From: Byssochlamys sp. IMV 00236
Lineage: Eukaryota; Ascomycota; Eurotiomycetes; Eurotiales; Thermoascaceae
Assembly (NCBI GenBank): GCA_001931875.2
Contig: MSJH02000817.1
Span: 497,484-561,483, forward strand
DNA: 64,000 nt
Reading direction: 5' to 3'
How positions within the stretch are numbered: the stretch's first letter is position 1; every line of letters starts with the position of its first letter. Shown piece after piece: positions 34,836 through 46,685 of the stretch. The notes under the pieces were generated by a model that did not search any database, was not told the DNA's origin, and worked only from the letters and a program-made list of their open reading frames with translations. The position numbers and the translations under genes are program-made.

Positions 34836-36611
34836 ATGGCGGAGGACCCCGACCCTGCGCCACGGGAGCAGGAGCAGCGGGAGGCGGAGATCGTTTCACG
34901 ACATCTTCATCCACAGTTCACTGCGGCTTTTGAAGCTCAAGATCAGGAAGCCGCCGAAGCCGAAGAAGCTGAAGAAGCTGAAGAAGCAGATAACACTGCA
35001 GCCGCAGTTGTTGCGGAAGCTGGACAGCAGTCCTCTCTAAAACTGCAGGGCGGCGACATACATCGTGATCTGTATCGGATCGAGGCACGATCGAAACGGG
35101 CGCGACTCGACCAACGCGCCAAAAGCTTTTCCCATCCCGTGGGACCAAATAGTACTGATGATGACGAAGGGATTCCGAATCCCAACCCAAACGAACCTGG
35201 CAGTTTCCGTCGTGAATTCATTGAGCGTAGAGGGCGGCGTTCCGATGATGGTGCATTTCCGGTGACCAAGAGCTTCGTGGACTTTTTGGATCTCTATGGC
35301 AGCTTCGCAGGCGAAGATCTGGCTGAGTCGGACGAAGAGACCACTACCACGACCGAAGAAGAGCCTGAGACAAGGCCCCTGTTGCACCACCGCCGCAGAC
35401 CCTCTCGGGTTCCCCGTGAAGGGGATGCGTCGAACCTCAAGTCCTTCTTTACGCTACTGAAGGCGTTTATAGGCACCGGTATCATGTTCTTGCCTAAAGC
35501 TTTCCGAAACGGGGGGATTCTTTTCTCCTCGATTGCCCTCGTTACTGTTTCAGCAGTGACCGCTGTATGTTTCCACCTACTGCTCCAGTGTCGGAGGCAA
35601 CACGGTGGTGGGTACGGTGAAATCGGAGAGCGCATCTCAGGGCCCCGTCTACGGTCTCTTATTCTAGGTTCGATTACAATATCGCAGCTAGGTTTCGTAT
35701 GCGCTGGCATTATCTTCACGGCCGAGAACTTGCATTCTTTCTTCAAAGCAATCACGACCAGCATGCCAAATGCTCTGTCGATAAACGGCCTTATCATTCT
35801 ACAGCTCATAATTTTGATACCTCTTGCGTTTGTCCGGAATATATCTAAACTCGGACCGGCCGCGTTGCTCGCAGACGTTTTTATACTTCTTGGCCTGGCG
35901 TATATCTACTATTACGACATTAGCAGCATTGCGCAGAACGGGTTGGAGCCCACGGTGGAACTCTTCAACCCTAAAGGCTTTACTCTGACGATTGGATCCT
36001 CTATTTTCACATTCGAGGGTATCGGCCTTATCCTTCCAATCCAGTCGTCAATGAAGCGACCTCAGCAGTTCGACCATCTCCTCTACGTGGTCATGGCCAT
36101 CATCACAGTCATCTTTACGGCAGTTGGTGCCCTTTCATATGGCACCTTCGGCTCGAAAACAAAGACTGAAATCATCACCAACTTCCCTCAGACAGACAAG
36201 CTTGTCAATGCGGTGCAATTCCTCTATTCGCTCGCCATCCTCGTTGGCACACCAGTCCAGCTCTTCCCTGCTCTCCGTATCATGGAGGGCAAGTTGTTTG
36301 GCCACCGGTCAGGAAAGCGAGATCCATTGACGAAATGGAAGAAGAATCTCTTCAGAATCTGCATTGTCGTCTTTTGTGGAGTCCTTGCTGCAGTAGGAGC
36401 TGGAGATTTGGACAAGTTCGTCTCTTTGATTGGTTCTTTCGCTTGCGTTCCGCTAGTCTACATTTACCCAGCGTACTTGCATTGGAAAGGCGTTGCGCGT
36501 TCCCCTTGGGTGAAAGGTGGAGATATCCTCATGATTACTCTTGGCGTTGTTTGTATGATTTACACGACGATTGTTACTGTCTCTGTATGGGTTGAGAGTA
36601 AGAGCACTTGA
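34836..36611 (+). CDS. Vacuolar amino-acid transporter (Avt3/Avt4-like)
   Basis: An intronless frame of 591 residues starting at MAEDPDPAP. Residues 1-200 are hydrophilic, with an acidic AEEAEEAEEA tract and a Ser/Arg-rich part ending TRPLLHHRRRPSRVP. Then comes the AAAP-family signature NLKSFFTLLKAFIGTGIMFLPKAF cut across TM1, with about ten further membrane segments (YGEIGERISGP, ISQLGFVCAGIIF, TFEGIGLILPIQ, GALSYGTFG). This matches the fungal Avt3/Avt4 group, which exports neutral amino acids from the vacuole. The long acidic N-tail is the usual regulatory part of that group. Assignment to family is firm; exact substrates are inferred. Confidence 0.92.
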   Translation: MAEDPDPAPREQEQREAEIVSRHLHPQFTAAFEAQDQEAAEAEEAEEAEEADNTAAAVVAEAGQQSSLKLQGGDIHRDLYRIEARSKRARLDQRAKSFSHPVGPNSTDDDEGIPNPNPNEPGSFRREFIERRGRRSDDGAFPVTKSFVDFLDLYGSFAGEDLAESDEETTTTTEEEPETRPLLHHRRRPSRVPREGDASNLKSFFTLLKAFIGTGIMFLPKAFRNGGILFSSIALVTVSAVTAVCFHLLLQCRRQHGGGYGEIGERISGPRLRSLILGSITISQLGFVCAGIIFTAENLHSFFKAITTSMPNALSINGLIILQLIILIPLAFVRNISKLGPAALLADVFILLGLAYIYYYDISSIAQNGLEPTVELFNPKGFTLTIGSSIFTFEGIGLILPIQSSMKRPQQFDHLLYVVMAIITVIFTAVGALSYGTFGSKTKTEIITNFPQTDKLVNAVQFLYSLAILVGTPVQLFPALRIMEGKLFGHRSGKRDPLTKWKKNLFRICIVVFCGVLAAVGAGDLDKFVSLIGSFACVPLVYIYPAYLHWKGVARSPWVKGGDILMITLGVVCMIYTTIVTVSVWVESKST

Positions 36612-36896
36612 ACTCGTACCCTTGAAAACGCAGGTTGTGGCTTATTAATATACTTAGTATAGCATGCACATAAACGGAGCTATGCTCGTATTGCTTCTTG
36701 AGAATTCCACAAGGAACTTATTTACGTGTCTTGAATGCTTATAAGTTTGTGATCATTCGTATTTGATACAACGAGACATTACACATTCATAATTTCATAT
36801 AATGCACACGTATTCCTCATATCGAAAGAAAGAAAAAAAGAACAAATCACCCAAAAATAGTGTAAACCAGAGAACTAGCCAGAATGCCAAGGTTTC

Positions 36897-38706
36897 CTAA
36901 TAAATATACACAAATTCATCATTCTGCCTATCCGTCCGATCGAGCAGCGAATCGTCATTGGATTCTGCGCCCAGTTTCGTCTGTCCATCCTCATCACCTG
37001 GATTATTCATCGAAGTGAACTTCCTATCCATCGAATGATCATGTATCACAGCCGATTTGCCATTCGCGACACGCTTCCTCGCTTGTAATTGATTCAGAAA
37101 CATGAGGTTGACGAGTTGGATGAGGACCACCGCTACGAAAGCGATTGTGATGCCGAGATCGGCTCGGAGGCCAGGTAGGTATGCTGGCGCGTCGGCGGCA
37201 TTGAATAGGAGAGGCCCGATGATGTTTCCGGCTGATGAGCCGGCGTTGTAGATTGACATGATGATCGATTTCTTCGTCGCGCCTGCGGTGTTACCCATGA
37301 TCCAGGAGACGATTAGGGGGTTGCATCCGAAGAGGAAGGCGATCAGGTAGTATGCTGCGAGCAAGGCTCCTTGCTCGCTGTTGTTGCGCGGGAGGACGTA
37401 TAGCATTGCGAGACCCGCGACGACGGGGAGCATGAGAGCAACGAGGACGATGGATTTGAGGCGGAATTTGTGCGTGGCGTAGGATCCGAAGAGGATGACG
37501 ATCAATTGGACGGCGCCGAATGGCATGTTGAGTAGGGATGTGATGGATTTGCTGAAGCCGAGGCCGTTGAGGATCAATGGACCAAAGGTGTTGGTGACGC
37601 TTGCTCCGACGTTGAGGAGGAGGGCCATTGAGAACCAGAGGTAGGATTTGGGCTCGAGGAAGATCTCGAAGACTTGGGACCATTTGAATACGGCAGATCC
37701 GATGCCGGTTTGGTTTGCTCGGAGTCGTTCCACTGCTTGTGCACGTTCCTTTTCGGTCAGGAAACGAGCTGAGAGGACATCGTTGTCTAACCTCCACCAG
37801 ACGAATGGAGTGGATATAATCGTCAAGAGGCCTCCGAATAGGAAGATGCTGGGACGATGTGTTAAGAGACAGCACTCCGTGAGGGTAGAACAAGATGGGT
37901 AAATTATCTTACATTTGCCAGGAGTGGATTGCATCGGAGTGGATCTGACCCAGTCCGTACGACAGAGCTGATCCGATAATGGTTGCCAGACCATTGGTGC
38001 CGTACCACGCAGCAACGCGAATCGGCTGCTCTGCCCTCCGGTACCAGTGCGTGGTGATGATACTGAACAAGGGTAGACATCCAGCTTCAAAGAGGCCAAG
38101 GAAGAAGCGACATGCCAGTAGACCGGAATAACTCTTGCAAGCAGCCATGCAAGCCTGCGCGATGCCCCATCCCAACGCCAAAACCGGCATGAGAATACGA
38201 TGGGGCACCGTGACGACGAGCCAAGAAGAGAGTGGGAGCCATGCCAGCTGCGCGATTGAAGAGATCGATCCCACCATGGAATATTGGCTTCCGATGAGAC
38301 CAGTATCTTTTTGAAGACCGTATACAGAGGCATATCCAAGAAGGGACTTGTCAAGGATCTAATGATGAGAAGTGTCAGGATATGTATGCGGTATCATATA
38401 GAATTGAAATAACGTTTGAAGGGCTTGCTCACCTGAAGGAAATAGATCCAGATCAAGATCGGTAGGATCACCCAATCGGTCTTTCGTAGGATGCGCTTGT
38501 TCTGAGATAGCAGTATATTGTCAGCCTTGAACTCCTTTCCCTCGTTGAAATGAATGTGAATGGCGGAAAAGCAGCATCGTACATACATCTTCTTCCGTAA
38601 GCACTACCCGCTCCTGACCACTGACTGTTTCATCATGCTGAACTGAAGGCGCCTTTCCAGCATTCTCAAATGAGTCGTCCATCCCTGCCCTCTCAACGCG
38701 GGACAT
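36897..38706 (-). CDS. MFS anion permease (Dal5/allantoate-permease family)
   Basis: Four exons (38587-38706, 38433-38501, 37913-38358, 36897-37848) give 528 residues. Exon 2 begins NKRILRKTDWVILPILIWIY, and exon 3 continues ILDKSLLGYASVYGLQKDTG, the conserved TM1-TM2 region of the family. Later parts include ACRFFLGLFEAGCLP, the LTEKERAQAVERLRANQTG loop, FGCNPLIVSWIMGNTAGATK and SAGNIIGPLLF. This carrier group takes up organic anions such as allantoate, nicotinate, pantothenate or dipeptides at the plasma membrane; the substrate cannot be assigned. It converges with the Avt-like gene upstream, with under 300 bases between their stops. Confidence 0.9.
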
Positions 38707-39402
38707 GGTTCAGTGCTGTATGAATTTTCTTGTCCTGTAGGTTCACCCGGACAGACGATTGAGAAAGCCTGATAGAAGGTAGGTATGCTTAGGGACTGAT
38801 ATACAGTAGAATCGCGGAGTCCACTAACGACTCCAGATTTCGGATAGCAGATCCCCCGCAAAGTCGGAGGCACAGCTTGCTAGATCGACCCCATGAATAT
38901 ATTCTGGCAGGAGAACGCTTTGACCTGGATTGAGTATTCTTCGTGATTCCCCCGCGTGGGGGCACGATTTCTGGAATAGGACGTGGGGAAGAAATCGTGG
39001 GGTAAAGAGCGTGGGGGATGTTCGGAGACCGCAACTAAGCGCCGTTGCTGGGAGACTTTCTATTTCGGGTTGACAATCAGTATAATTCGAGATTTCGCAT
39101 CTCTAGAATGAGTACTCTCAGTTCTCCGTGGAAAGTTTGATGACAATACTCAGTTACAAGATGCAAGCCACCCGAAAAGGTTAACGATTTAACTTGAAGC
39201 AGTCTGGGGAGAAAGCGCCACTTGCATTCACGTAAGCAGTCTATCTGACAACGTTCTATCCAGCTCCCAACTGGGTTCGTGGGAGTGAAAGTCTATCAGT
39301 CTCGTACGATCGATGCCATGGTCTTGAAAAATGTAACTCATCAAAGGAACCACCCGGGTCTCCAGGTTCTACCATCATTTAGGTACTCAAGCACGGTATC
39401 CA
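38707..39402. other. Intergenic
   Basis: Promoter of the Dal5-like gene and 3' region of the next. A near-palindromic GC patch lies at about 38951-39003 (CCCCCGCGTGGGGGC then GTGGGG). No gene. Confidence 0.5.
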
Positions 39403-41256
39403 TCAGGTAACATGCTCCTTTTCCTCTTCCTTGGGTATCCGCACCCAGATAATCGTAACCAAAGCAGCGACTAGCTGCATTGATAGTGCAAACCACCATA
39501 TCGCTCTCAGCCCATCCAGCCCTATTGCCCCCGATGCGTCCTTGTCGACCCTGGAGCCGATGGCATCTGCAACACTAGTCATGATGGCGGAAGATAAATT
39601 CTGGTTCGTAACGAGCAAACTGCCGGCAGTGCCTTGGTATGACCGCGCCACATTGCTTGTAATGAAAATGCTCGCGGCGGCAAACGCCAGGTCTGGCCCG
39701 AAAGTCACAAGTGCCACGCCGGGAAGAGAGAGAGCCCAGTAGGTTGTGTCCGCTTTCTGCGGGAGGAAGAAAGCGGGCCCCAGTGTGAATGCTAACATAG
39801 ACACGGCGTAGATATAGTGGCCCGGGACTAGGTGCAGGGTCCGACTAACAACCCAGGTGGCAAAGACACCAACGATGGCATTAGGGAGATGATACAAACC
39901 GACTGTCAGAGGGCTTGCGTGCTGGATTCGCAGCCAGAATTGGATAGCGTAGAACTGCCAGGCGCCGAAGAAGGAGCCAAACCCCAGGAAATAGGCGATC
40001 ATGAGCGGTGTAAAACCCTTTGTTTTCCAGAGTCTGCTGGGTATCAAGGGTCTGGGTACACGGCGTTCGGCGAAGAACAGACCCACGAAGGAGAGAATGC
40101 CGACTACAATAAGCGCGTACGTATAAGGTGACCAGGAAGTGACGGATCCCTGCGTGAGGCCGAACAGCAGACAGACACAGCCAGATACCGCCAGACCGGC
40201 ACCGAGGATATCAAACTGACGCAGGGTGGGGGCATCAGCACCCGCAACATCGGCAACCGGACGTAATGCTGGAATCGAGAAGTAGGCGGCAATTGCACAA
40301 AGGCTCGTGAGGATGGCATTGGTCCCAAAGACCCATTGGAGATGGGTATACAGAGCGCCTCCCTGGATAGCTCCGAGGAAGAAGCCAAAGGGAGCAGTCG
40401 CCGCCATGGCTGAGAACACGCGATTCTTCCGCAGCCCCGGTTTGTAGACCCGGCCGAGGATGCTCATGCATCCAGAGACCAAAACACCGATCGCTAGACC
40501 CTGCATTGCGCGGACGATGAAGAAGAGGACGTACCGCGAGGGTGTAAGACTGAATGCCCCCACGACATTCCACACTGTCAGCCAGAGAAAGGCAGATACC
40601 ATGAGACGCTTTGGCGGTACAAGATCTGCGATCGATCCCGAGATAACAACCGACATTCCGTTGGCGACGTTGAACGCTCCCACCAGCCAAGGGAGCTCTG
40701 TGTTCTTGATCCCTAGAGCATTCTTGAATTGCTGCTGAGTGACAATAACATCCCCTAGAAGAAAAGAGAAAAACATGAGACCAGCTGAGCAGACGAAGAT
40801 CAACACAATCTCCGAGGCGAAGTTACGTAGTTCTGGCGGAACACCTTGCGAGACGGCCTTGATGCCGGCCGCTTCAACGTGGCTGGGTGTCACTGAGGGT
40901 CTCCTATTCAATACAGGACCAAGAGGGATATCCCGGCTGGTCAAGTTGACAACCGCGTCACCGTTCTGCGAGTCACCTTCCTGCTGTGAAGGCTCATGCG
41001 ATGGAATCTTGAGCGTCTCTACCAGTGGATGGATAGGTGGTGCTGTTCGCAGCTGGCTTCCACCCTCATTCTGTGAGAAGTAGTCAGATCGATGGCCCAA
41101 GAGCGGATCGGGCGTGTTTGTGCCCGTTGCAGATGTCTGTGTGCCAGTGGCAGGCGTTGCGGGTGTGGTTGCGTTGATTGAAAACGAGGACCGTGGCGAT
41201 AATGGTGTTGAGGTCCCCGTATAAGGGTGGTTTGGATGTAGTTGCTCGATGGACAT
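39403..41256 (-). CDS. MFS transporter, 14-TM DHA2-like
   Basis: An intronless frame of 617 residues. Residues 1-150 are a cytosolic Ser/Thr/Pro-rich leader. About 14 hydrophobic segments follow, with ELPWLVGAFNVANGMSVVIS, SIADLVPPKRLM (motif-A position), VRAMQGLAIGVLVSGCMSIL and LGAIQGGAL. In the second half there are FAERRVPRPLIPSRLWKTKG and NVARSYQGTAGSLLVTNQNL. This arrangement fits the DHA2 drug:H+ antiporter group (Azr1/aminotriazole-resistance type). Substrate unknown. It is one of five transporter genes in 20 kb. Confidence 0.85.
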   Translation of the reverse strand: MSIEQLHPNHPYTGTSTPLSPRSSFSINATTPATPATGTQTSATGTNTPDPLLGHRSDYFSQNEGGSQLRTAPPIHPLVETLKIPSHEPSQQEGDSQNGDAVVNLTSRDIPLGPVLNRRPSVTPSHVEAAGIKAVSQGVPPELRNFASEIVLIFVCSAGLMFFSFLLGDVIVTQQQFKNALGIKNTELPWLVGAFNVANGMSVVISGSIADLVPPKRLMVSAFLWLTVWNVVGAFSLTPSRYVLFFIVRAMQGLAIGVLVSGCMSILGRVYKPGLRKNRVFSAMAATAPFGFFLGAIQGGALYTHLQWVFGTNAILTSLCAIAAYFSIPALRPVADVAGADAPTLRQFDILGAGLAVSGCVCLLFGLTQGSVTSWSPYTYALIVVGILSFVGLFFAERRVPRPLIPSRLWKTKGFTPLMIAYFLGFGSFFGAWQFYAIQFWLRIQHASPLTVGLYHLPNAIVGVFATWVVSRTLHLVPGHYIYAVSMLAFTLGPAFFLPQKADTTYWALSLPGVALVTFGPDLAFAAASIFITSNVARSYQGTAGSLLVTNQNLSSAIMTSVADAIGSRVDKDASGAIGLDGLRAIWWFALSMQLVAALVTIIWVRIPKEEEKEHVT

Positions 41257-42817
41257 ATCGACAGCGACCGCGGTTGGATACGCTACAATGTGCGTTCACT
41301 CTGGCTGATCGTACTCTGGGTCTCTTATATTCCGTCGTCAAAAGTCTGGACTGGGTTGTCCTGATGAAAGTCCTTATCAGTCTCCTGGTCCACGAGACAA
41401 GCGTGACGAGACGGTCCTGGATCCACTTGGTACGGAATATCACTTTCTATACGGTGCGCTTGGTGAAGATGAGAGTGAATGGACGAGATGAATGTAAGAG
41501 CGCCTCCACAACTTCTCGGGCTGTTCCCCGCATATCCGCTGTCATCGCGTCGATGCCTAGAAATTAGAATAGAGTAAACTTCATATGAACCAGTTTTTCT
41601 TCCAGAAATTTGCTGGGCTTGAACTCCGACGGTCGGAGGGACGAGATACCGACCGGGCATTCCATATTCGGCATCCCGAGGAAGCTGCACATATAGACCG
41701 CAACTCTTCTCAACATCCATAAGCATATACACTATTAACTTACTATTACCAATATTAGACTCGCGGAGGAAAATCACCATGTGAATCAGTATCTGATTGC
41801 GCTGGAGAGCGCAAAAATAATAATCTTTAAATCTTAAGCTTCAATCAAGGTGTTGACGCGAAACGGCGCTGAAAGAAACACAAACCGCTTCCTAGGCTGC
41901 TTCCTATAGACCGGGAAATTCATTTTAAGGCACTAAACGCCCAGGTTATCTTTTATTAACAAGATTAGTGAAATCCCCTTGTACCATAAGTGTCGCATCT
42001 TTCTCAATATATATTATATACATACATTATGGCAACAAAGAGGTCGATAAATATGCTCAGTGTAAGTTAGCATTTAGCTTGTTTATGAAAATCCTATTCT
42101 TGTTTGTAAAGACGCCGTTCCCTATTAGCTTGCTGTTCTGCTGGCCGGAGTTTCTCTAATAGGCTATGCATGTCAAGGGGTTTTAGATCAAAGTAAAAGA
42201 ATCAAAATGCAACTGGTGACACCGGATCACATGACTAGAATACTGTGCTAAAGATCTGAATTCTTTCACATGTTCCTTTCTGTCAAATGGAGGGTGGAAG
42301 AAGTTAATGTATATCCAACTCTGTAGCCCATGAATAGCTTGGGCGGAGTAGTAGATACTACTCGTTGGAGCATTGATGTGAAAGTAACCTTTTTTGTAGC
42401 AAACATGTGAGTTCTGGAGTGGATGTGGGTAGCGACCGGCCGTCCTTGCGTCAGAGAACCCAGTACGCAGAAAGATCATAAGAGTCGAAATGCAATAGAA
42501 TTGAATATTACGGAAATCGTGGTTCCCCATAAGCGCATGTCGAGGAAGGGTAAGAAATTAAGAGGAAGGGGTCAATAAAACACCACCTTATCTCGAGGGG
42601 ATTTCTCAAAACTAAAGGAAACCAAGCAGTAAGGGGACTGGAACACACGCGGAAGGAAACATGTTGATTGATGATTGATAAGACATTCGAATGAATAGAG
42701 TAAAATAAATTGAGCATCTAAAAGACCCCAAGGGGGTAGCCTCACACCCAGCTACGAAATAGCCACACACACACACACAAAAGCCCCAAGGGAATAATTA
42801 TTCCAGTCAAATATAAT
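41257..42817. other. Intergenic
   Basis: Promoter of the MFS gene and AT-rich sequence. A short (CA)n run lies at 42763-42778, just past the stop of the glucanosyltransferase. No supported gene. Confidence 0.5.
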
Positions 42818-44833
42818 CTACAGCAGAATCATACCAGCACCGGTGAGGACAGCGGTGATGACGTACGCACCGAGCTTGAAGCTGGTACCGCCAAGGACAG
42901 CAACGCTACCAGGAGTGCTGATGGCGCGAGCACCAGCGCCCTTGGAGCTGGAAGAGCTAGCAGACGCGCCAGAGTCGCCAGTGCCGGTGGGAGCGGAGGT
43001 GACGGTGCCGGTACCATCAGTGCCAGCCTGTTTCATCAGGGTAGCGCAAGTTCCAGTAGCCTTGGTGGATGCCTTGGTGGAGGCAGCGCCGCCGAAGTCG
43101 CAAGCAGAAGCACCGTTACCCTTGGCGGACTGCTCCACGTAGTAACGGTTCATGACAAAAGACAGCTGCTGCTCGGAATTACACATGCTGTAGGCACCAT
43201 AGTCACCGGTGGTGGAGTTGGAGGCGATACCATCGCAGACACCGTAGCCGCACACGGTGCCAAAGAGCTTAGCGTATTCGGTGGTGTCGACCGAGTCCTT
43301 CACCACGCAAGTCAGCGAGGAGACCATGCACTCACAGAGCTCCTTGTTGGGGGTAGGCGGCAGCTTGCTGGAAGCCTCCCAGTTGGAGCCGACGGTAGGG
43401 CAGGCACGAGGAGAGTTGGTGGGCGTGTACGAGGCACTGTTGACACCAGTCGGGTTCACAGTGGCCATCTGCTTGGAGAGGTTGTCGAAATCCTGAAGAG
43501 TCTTGACCTCGTTACCGGAGATCGAGACCAGACCTGTTTATTACGTTAGTACGTATTTCTCCAACAGACAAGAGCTTATATATAATATATATATATATAT
43601 ATGTCACTTCCGTGGTGACGATGCACGTACCGAAATCGTTGGCTTCCTCGTAGTACATGTAAACAATACCACCGCTCCAGACGTCATCCATCTTGGGACC
43701 GAAAAGAACGGGGACGTCGGTGAACTTGCGAGGGCTGGGAGTGTTGCAACCGTACTCAGAGAAGAAGGCAGGGATCGAGTAATTCTTGAACTCCTCGGTG
43801 CGGGCAGAGTAGCCGGAAGTGACGAAGGAAGAGTCACCGCACCACTCGTAGATGTTGTAACCGAACATGTCGATAGCGTCGTCCTGGTCGCCGCAGTTCA
43901 GGTAGCTGGCCAGGTCGTCACGGATCGAGGCATCGTCATCGGTAGCATATCCAATGGCGAGAGAGCTACGGTAGTTCTTCTGCTTGATGTAGGCCTTCAT
44001 GTCGCGCACGGCGGCCTTGACATAGGCCAGCGAGTTGGTGTTGTTCGCCTGGTTGGCGACTTCATTGCCAGCGAAGAAACCGATCACGTTGGTGTAGTTG
44101 GCCAGCGAGTCGATGACACTGGTGTAGCGAACATAGAGATCATCGTTCCAGGAGGGATCGTCGCGGTTGATCGACTCGCTCGGGGACGACAGGTCGGAGA
44201 TGACATAGATACCCGCGTCCGCGAGGGCCTGCATACATTCGGAATGATCGGCGGTCGGGTCGATGGCATAAGTACGGATAACGTTGGTGCGCAGCTGCAC
44301 AAGGTAGGGAATGTCGCGATTGCAAGTCGTCGCATCAGCCAGAGGGTCGATATAGTTGGTGCTGGTGGTGGTGCCGTTGCCGGTGTAGTCCTCTGTCGGA
44401 TCGATCTTGTATCAGCTGGACTGGACTTGGCACACGCAACCATGTGGAGGAGGATCGCCATGTGGATAGATATAGATAGATATATAGATACATAGATAGA
44501 TAGGAAAGATAAGTAGGATGGTTCAACAACGTACGTTGGTATGCGACACCACGGATGTAGCTGTCAACAAGAAGCCGTAGTCAGTTTCTCTCTCTCTCTC
44601 TCTGTTTATCCTCTCAGTAAAGGGGGCTTACAATTCAGTGCCATTGTTAGAATAGAAGAACTTAGAGCCCTATTGCAGCACGAGTAATGATCAGCAACTG
44701 GATGTATGGTATATCGATCCTTCAGACGGTCTCCGTTTTATCTATCTACCTTTGCCACGATTGCGGGCACATCAGCAGCCAGTGCCGTGGACGCAAAGAG
44801 GGCGGCGCCCGCCAGAGTAGAGCCAAACTTCAT
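42818..44833 (-). CDS. GPI-anchored 1,3-beta-glucanosyltransferase, GH72 with CBM43
   Basis: Elongates cell-wall beta-1,3-glucan by cutting and rejoining chains at the plasma membrane outer face. Five exons (44750-44833, 44632-44669, 44535-44560, 43631-44392, 42818-43533) give 541 residues, with 38- and 26-base micro-exons that code the conserved [16 protein letters not shown] start. A signal peptide is present ([19 protein letters not shown]). The acid/base Glu lies in FFAGNEV (about residue 160) and the nucleophile in FFSEYGCN (about 262). The Cys-rich CBM43/X8 module runs from CPTVGSNW through [10 protein letters not shown] and [10 protein letters not shown] to YGAYSMCN. A Ser/Thr/Gly linker and a hydrophobic tail signal GPI attachment. 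The CBM43-bearing form corresponds to the Gas1/Gel4-type subgroup. Confidence 0.95.
43534..43630. repeat. (TA)n microsatellite in last intron of the GH72 gene
   Basis: The 97-base intron contains about 20 bases of ATATAT repeat. The other introns of the same gene carry (CT)n and TAGA-type repeats. Confidence 0.75.
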
Positions 44834-45262
44834 GGCGGCAGAACAAAAATAGCGATTGTCAAGGAGACAGTAACGAGAGACTGGGTAAAATAAATGGAAA
44901 CGAAGGTGGGAAGAAAAAGGAAGAGGAGTTGCCCAGTCGTGGCCTCTTGTTGGGGAGTACGAGGGATGATGGAGAGAAAAGTAGAGATAGAAACGAGCCG
45001 GGGAACGACCAGCGTTCAAGAGGGCATTTCAACGATGCCCGTCTAGCCGGTTCGCTCGCTCAAGGGGGCTGAAGACGCCTAAGCCGGCTAGACCAGGAGA
45101 ATTTGGAGCCATCGCAAGACATGGCGTGTCGCGCTGTTCTGTTGTGTCTTCTGTGTGGTTCTGGCGGATTGACATGCCGTTTCACTGCGAATAATTAATC
45201 GTCGCAGAACATTATCCTGCCCCACTGCCAGATCGACCGAGAGTCCTGGTCAGCGTAGCAAC

Positions 45263-45302
45263 AATAATAATAATGATAATCATCATCATCATTATTATTA
45301 TT
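45263..45302. repeat. AAT/ATT inverted repeat (hairpin-forming)
   Basis: Arms AATAATAATAATGAT (45263-45277) and ATCATTATTATTATT (45288-45302) are perfect reverse complements, with a 10-base spacer. About 430 bases upstream of the GH72 start. Confidence 0.8.
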
Positions 45303-45326
45303 ACTCTGCTCTGCTCTGCTCTGCTT
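45303..45326. repeat. CTCTG pentanucleotide tandem repeat
   Basis: Four consecutive CTCTG units directly follow the inverted repeat. Confidence 0.75.
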
Positions 45327-46685
45327 ACAGAAGAAAATAAACAAGAAAAAATCGAATCACAGTGCGGTGGGTCGATTGGTTGGTAACAATGTTCTATTCT
45401 GCGGAACTCGAGAAAGAAACCTCACTGACTGATCCTATCTTCAACTCTACAGACCATCTATCTATCTATCTTTGATACAACTCATACACACACACTCTCT
45501 CTCCCTCTCTCCTTCAGTGGCTGGCTTCAGACTTGCACGACTAGGGGCCGGATCACTGTCTGGGATTGCTCGCCCTCCCCCCTCAAGAAGCCACCCCTGC
45601 TGCGCTGGGTGCGACGCCGTCAAAAGCCATCGTGGTTTCTGCATCCCCACTGCCCATGGCATACGTATATCTTTGCCGAATCTTGGCAAATCAGAACGGT
45701 CGGTAACATCCGTCTTGGAAGCCAGATCGCGCCGGTTCACCCGAGCAAAAAGCTAAGAAAAGCTTGTCTCTCGACGGCAATCGTTGGACATTCCACGCCC
45801 GTCACCTTTGTGGGCATGGTCGCTTCGCTAGTGTCTCCAGTCTGGCAGATGAGTGGACTGCTCCCTCAGACGAACTATTTACTATTATTAAGTCGACGAG
45901 GATGTCTCTGCTTCCGACGCTTTCTTTGGCACGGCGGGCTAACTCCCGTCTTCCGAGGCGCAGTCGATAAGTAACTCCAAATATAGCAGTGAAAAAAGGA
46001 AGAGGGGGGAAGGGAAAAGGGGGCACGAACAGTCGAAAAATCCGGTTTGCGGTCCCCCAGTTTCGTTACCATGTCTCTGGGGTAGATAGGTCGGTCATGA
46101 CTCCATGAAGTCAAGATTTTCTCAAGGGCAGAAGACCGATCAACAAGTACTCTACATCTACCGATCGGAGAGGACGAAAAGAAAATGCACTTCAACCAGG
46201 GCACTCAATAATAATCAACCATCACGGGCATGAAAGGATTACCATCCAGGGACTGCCCTGTTCCGCCTGAATCTGAACGACCATGTCAGTGTGGAGCGTC
46301 TTCCTCATACTTTCTTTCCTTTATTTTACCTGGATATGCCATGCCATCTATGGTAATAATATACTAGACTGTATCTCCCCGCCTGCCCTACAATCTCCCA
46401 GTGGGACTGCGAGCGGTTGTCTCGGGTATGCATCGGCACAATTTTATTATTATCATTATTGGCTCTCCTGGTGTCCACCCAAGCGAGATTTATTATTATT
46501 ATTATTATCATTGCTCTTCACTGCCCGTCTAACGCGCACCAACTACTTTACTTGTCCACACAGGCAAGGTTGATCTCACATGCCGCCGCATAACAGACCA
46601 TTGCAAAAGCCTTTCTACCAATGGCACCGACAGCTTGCGCGGCCCTGCGCGCTTTTTCTTTGTTTTCTTCCCGCCTCCCCCAGAA

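Larger units (their letters stand above)
44834..46685. other. Long promoter/intergenic region rich in simple repeats
   Basis: Upstream of the GH72 gene and downstream of the Zn2Cys6 gene. It has CT-rich leader sequence, a 15-bp perfect inverted repeat (45263-45302), a CTCTG tandem run, (CT)n near 45495 and (ATT)n near 46440 and 46490. Several open frames are caused by these repeats; none is supported as a gene. Confidence 0.5.

Noticed and set aside
34654..35040. A 128-codon frame overlapping the start of the vacuolar transporter
   Set aside because: Its intron-like end does not fit the phase of the transporter, and most of it is an out-of-frame shadow of the acidic repeat.
41325..41780. A 151-codon minus-strand frame upstream of the DHA2-like gene
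   Set aside because: Lies in the promoter region, has no start context or domain pattern, and ends within probable 5' UTR.
43503..44495. A 330-codon plus-strand frame opposite the glucanosyltransferase
   Set aside because: Antisense shadow running through introns and microsatellites of a well-supported GH72 gene.
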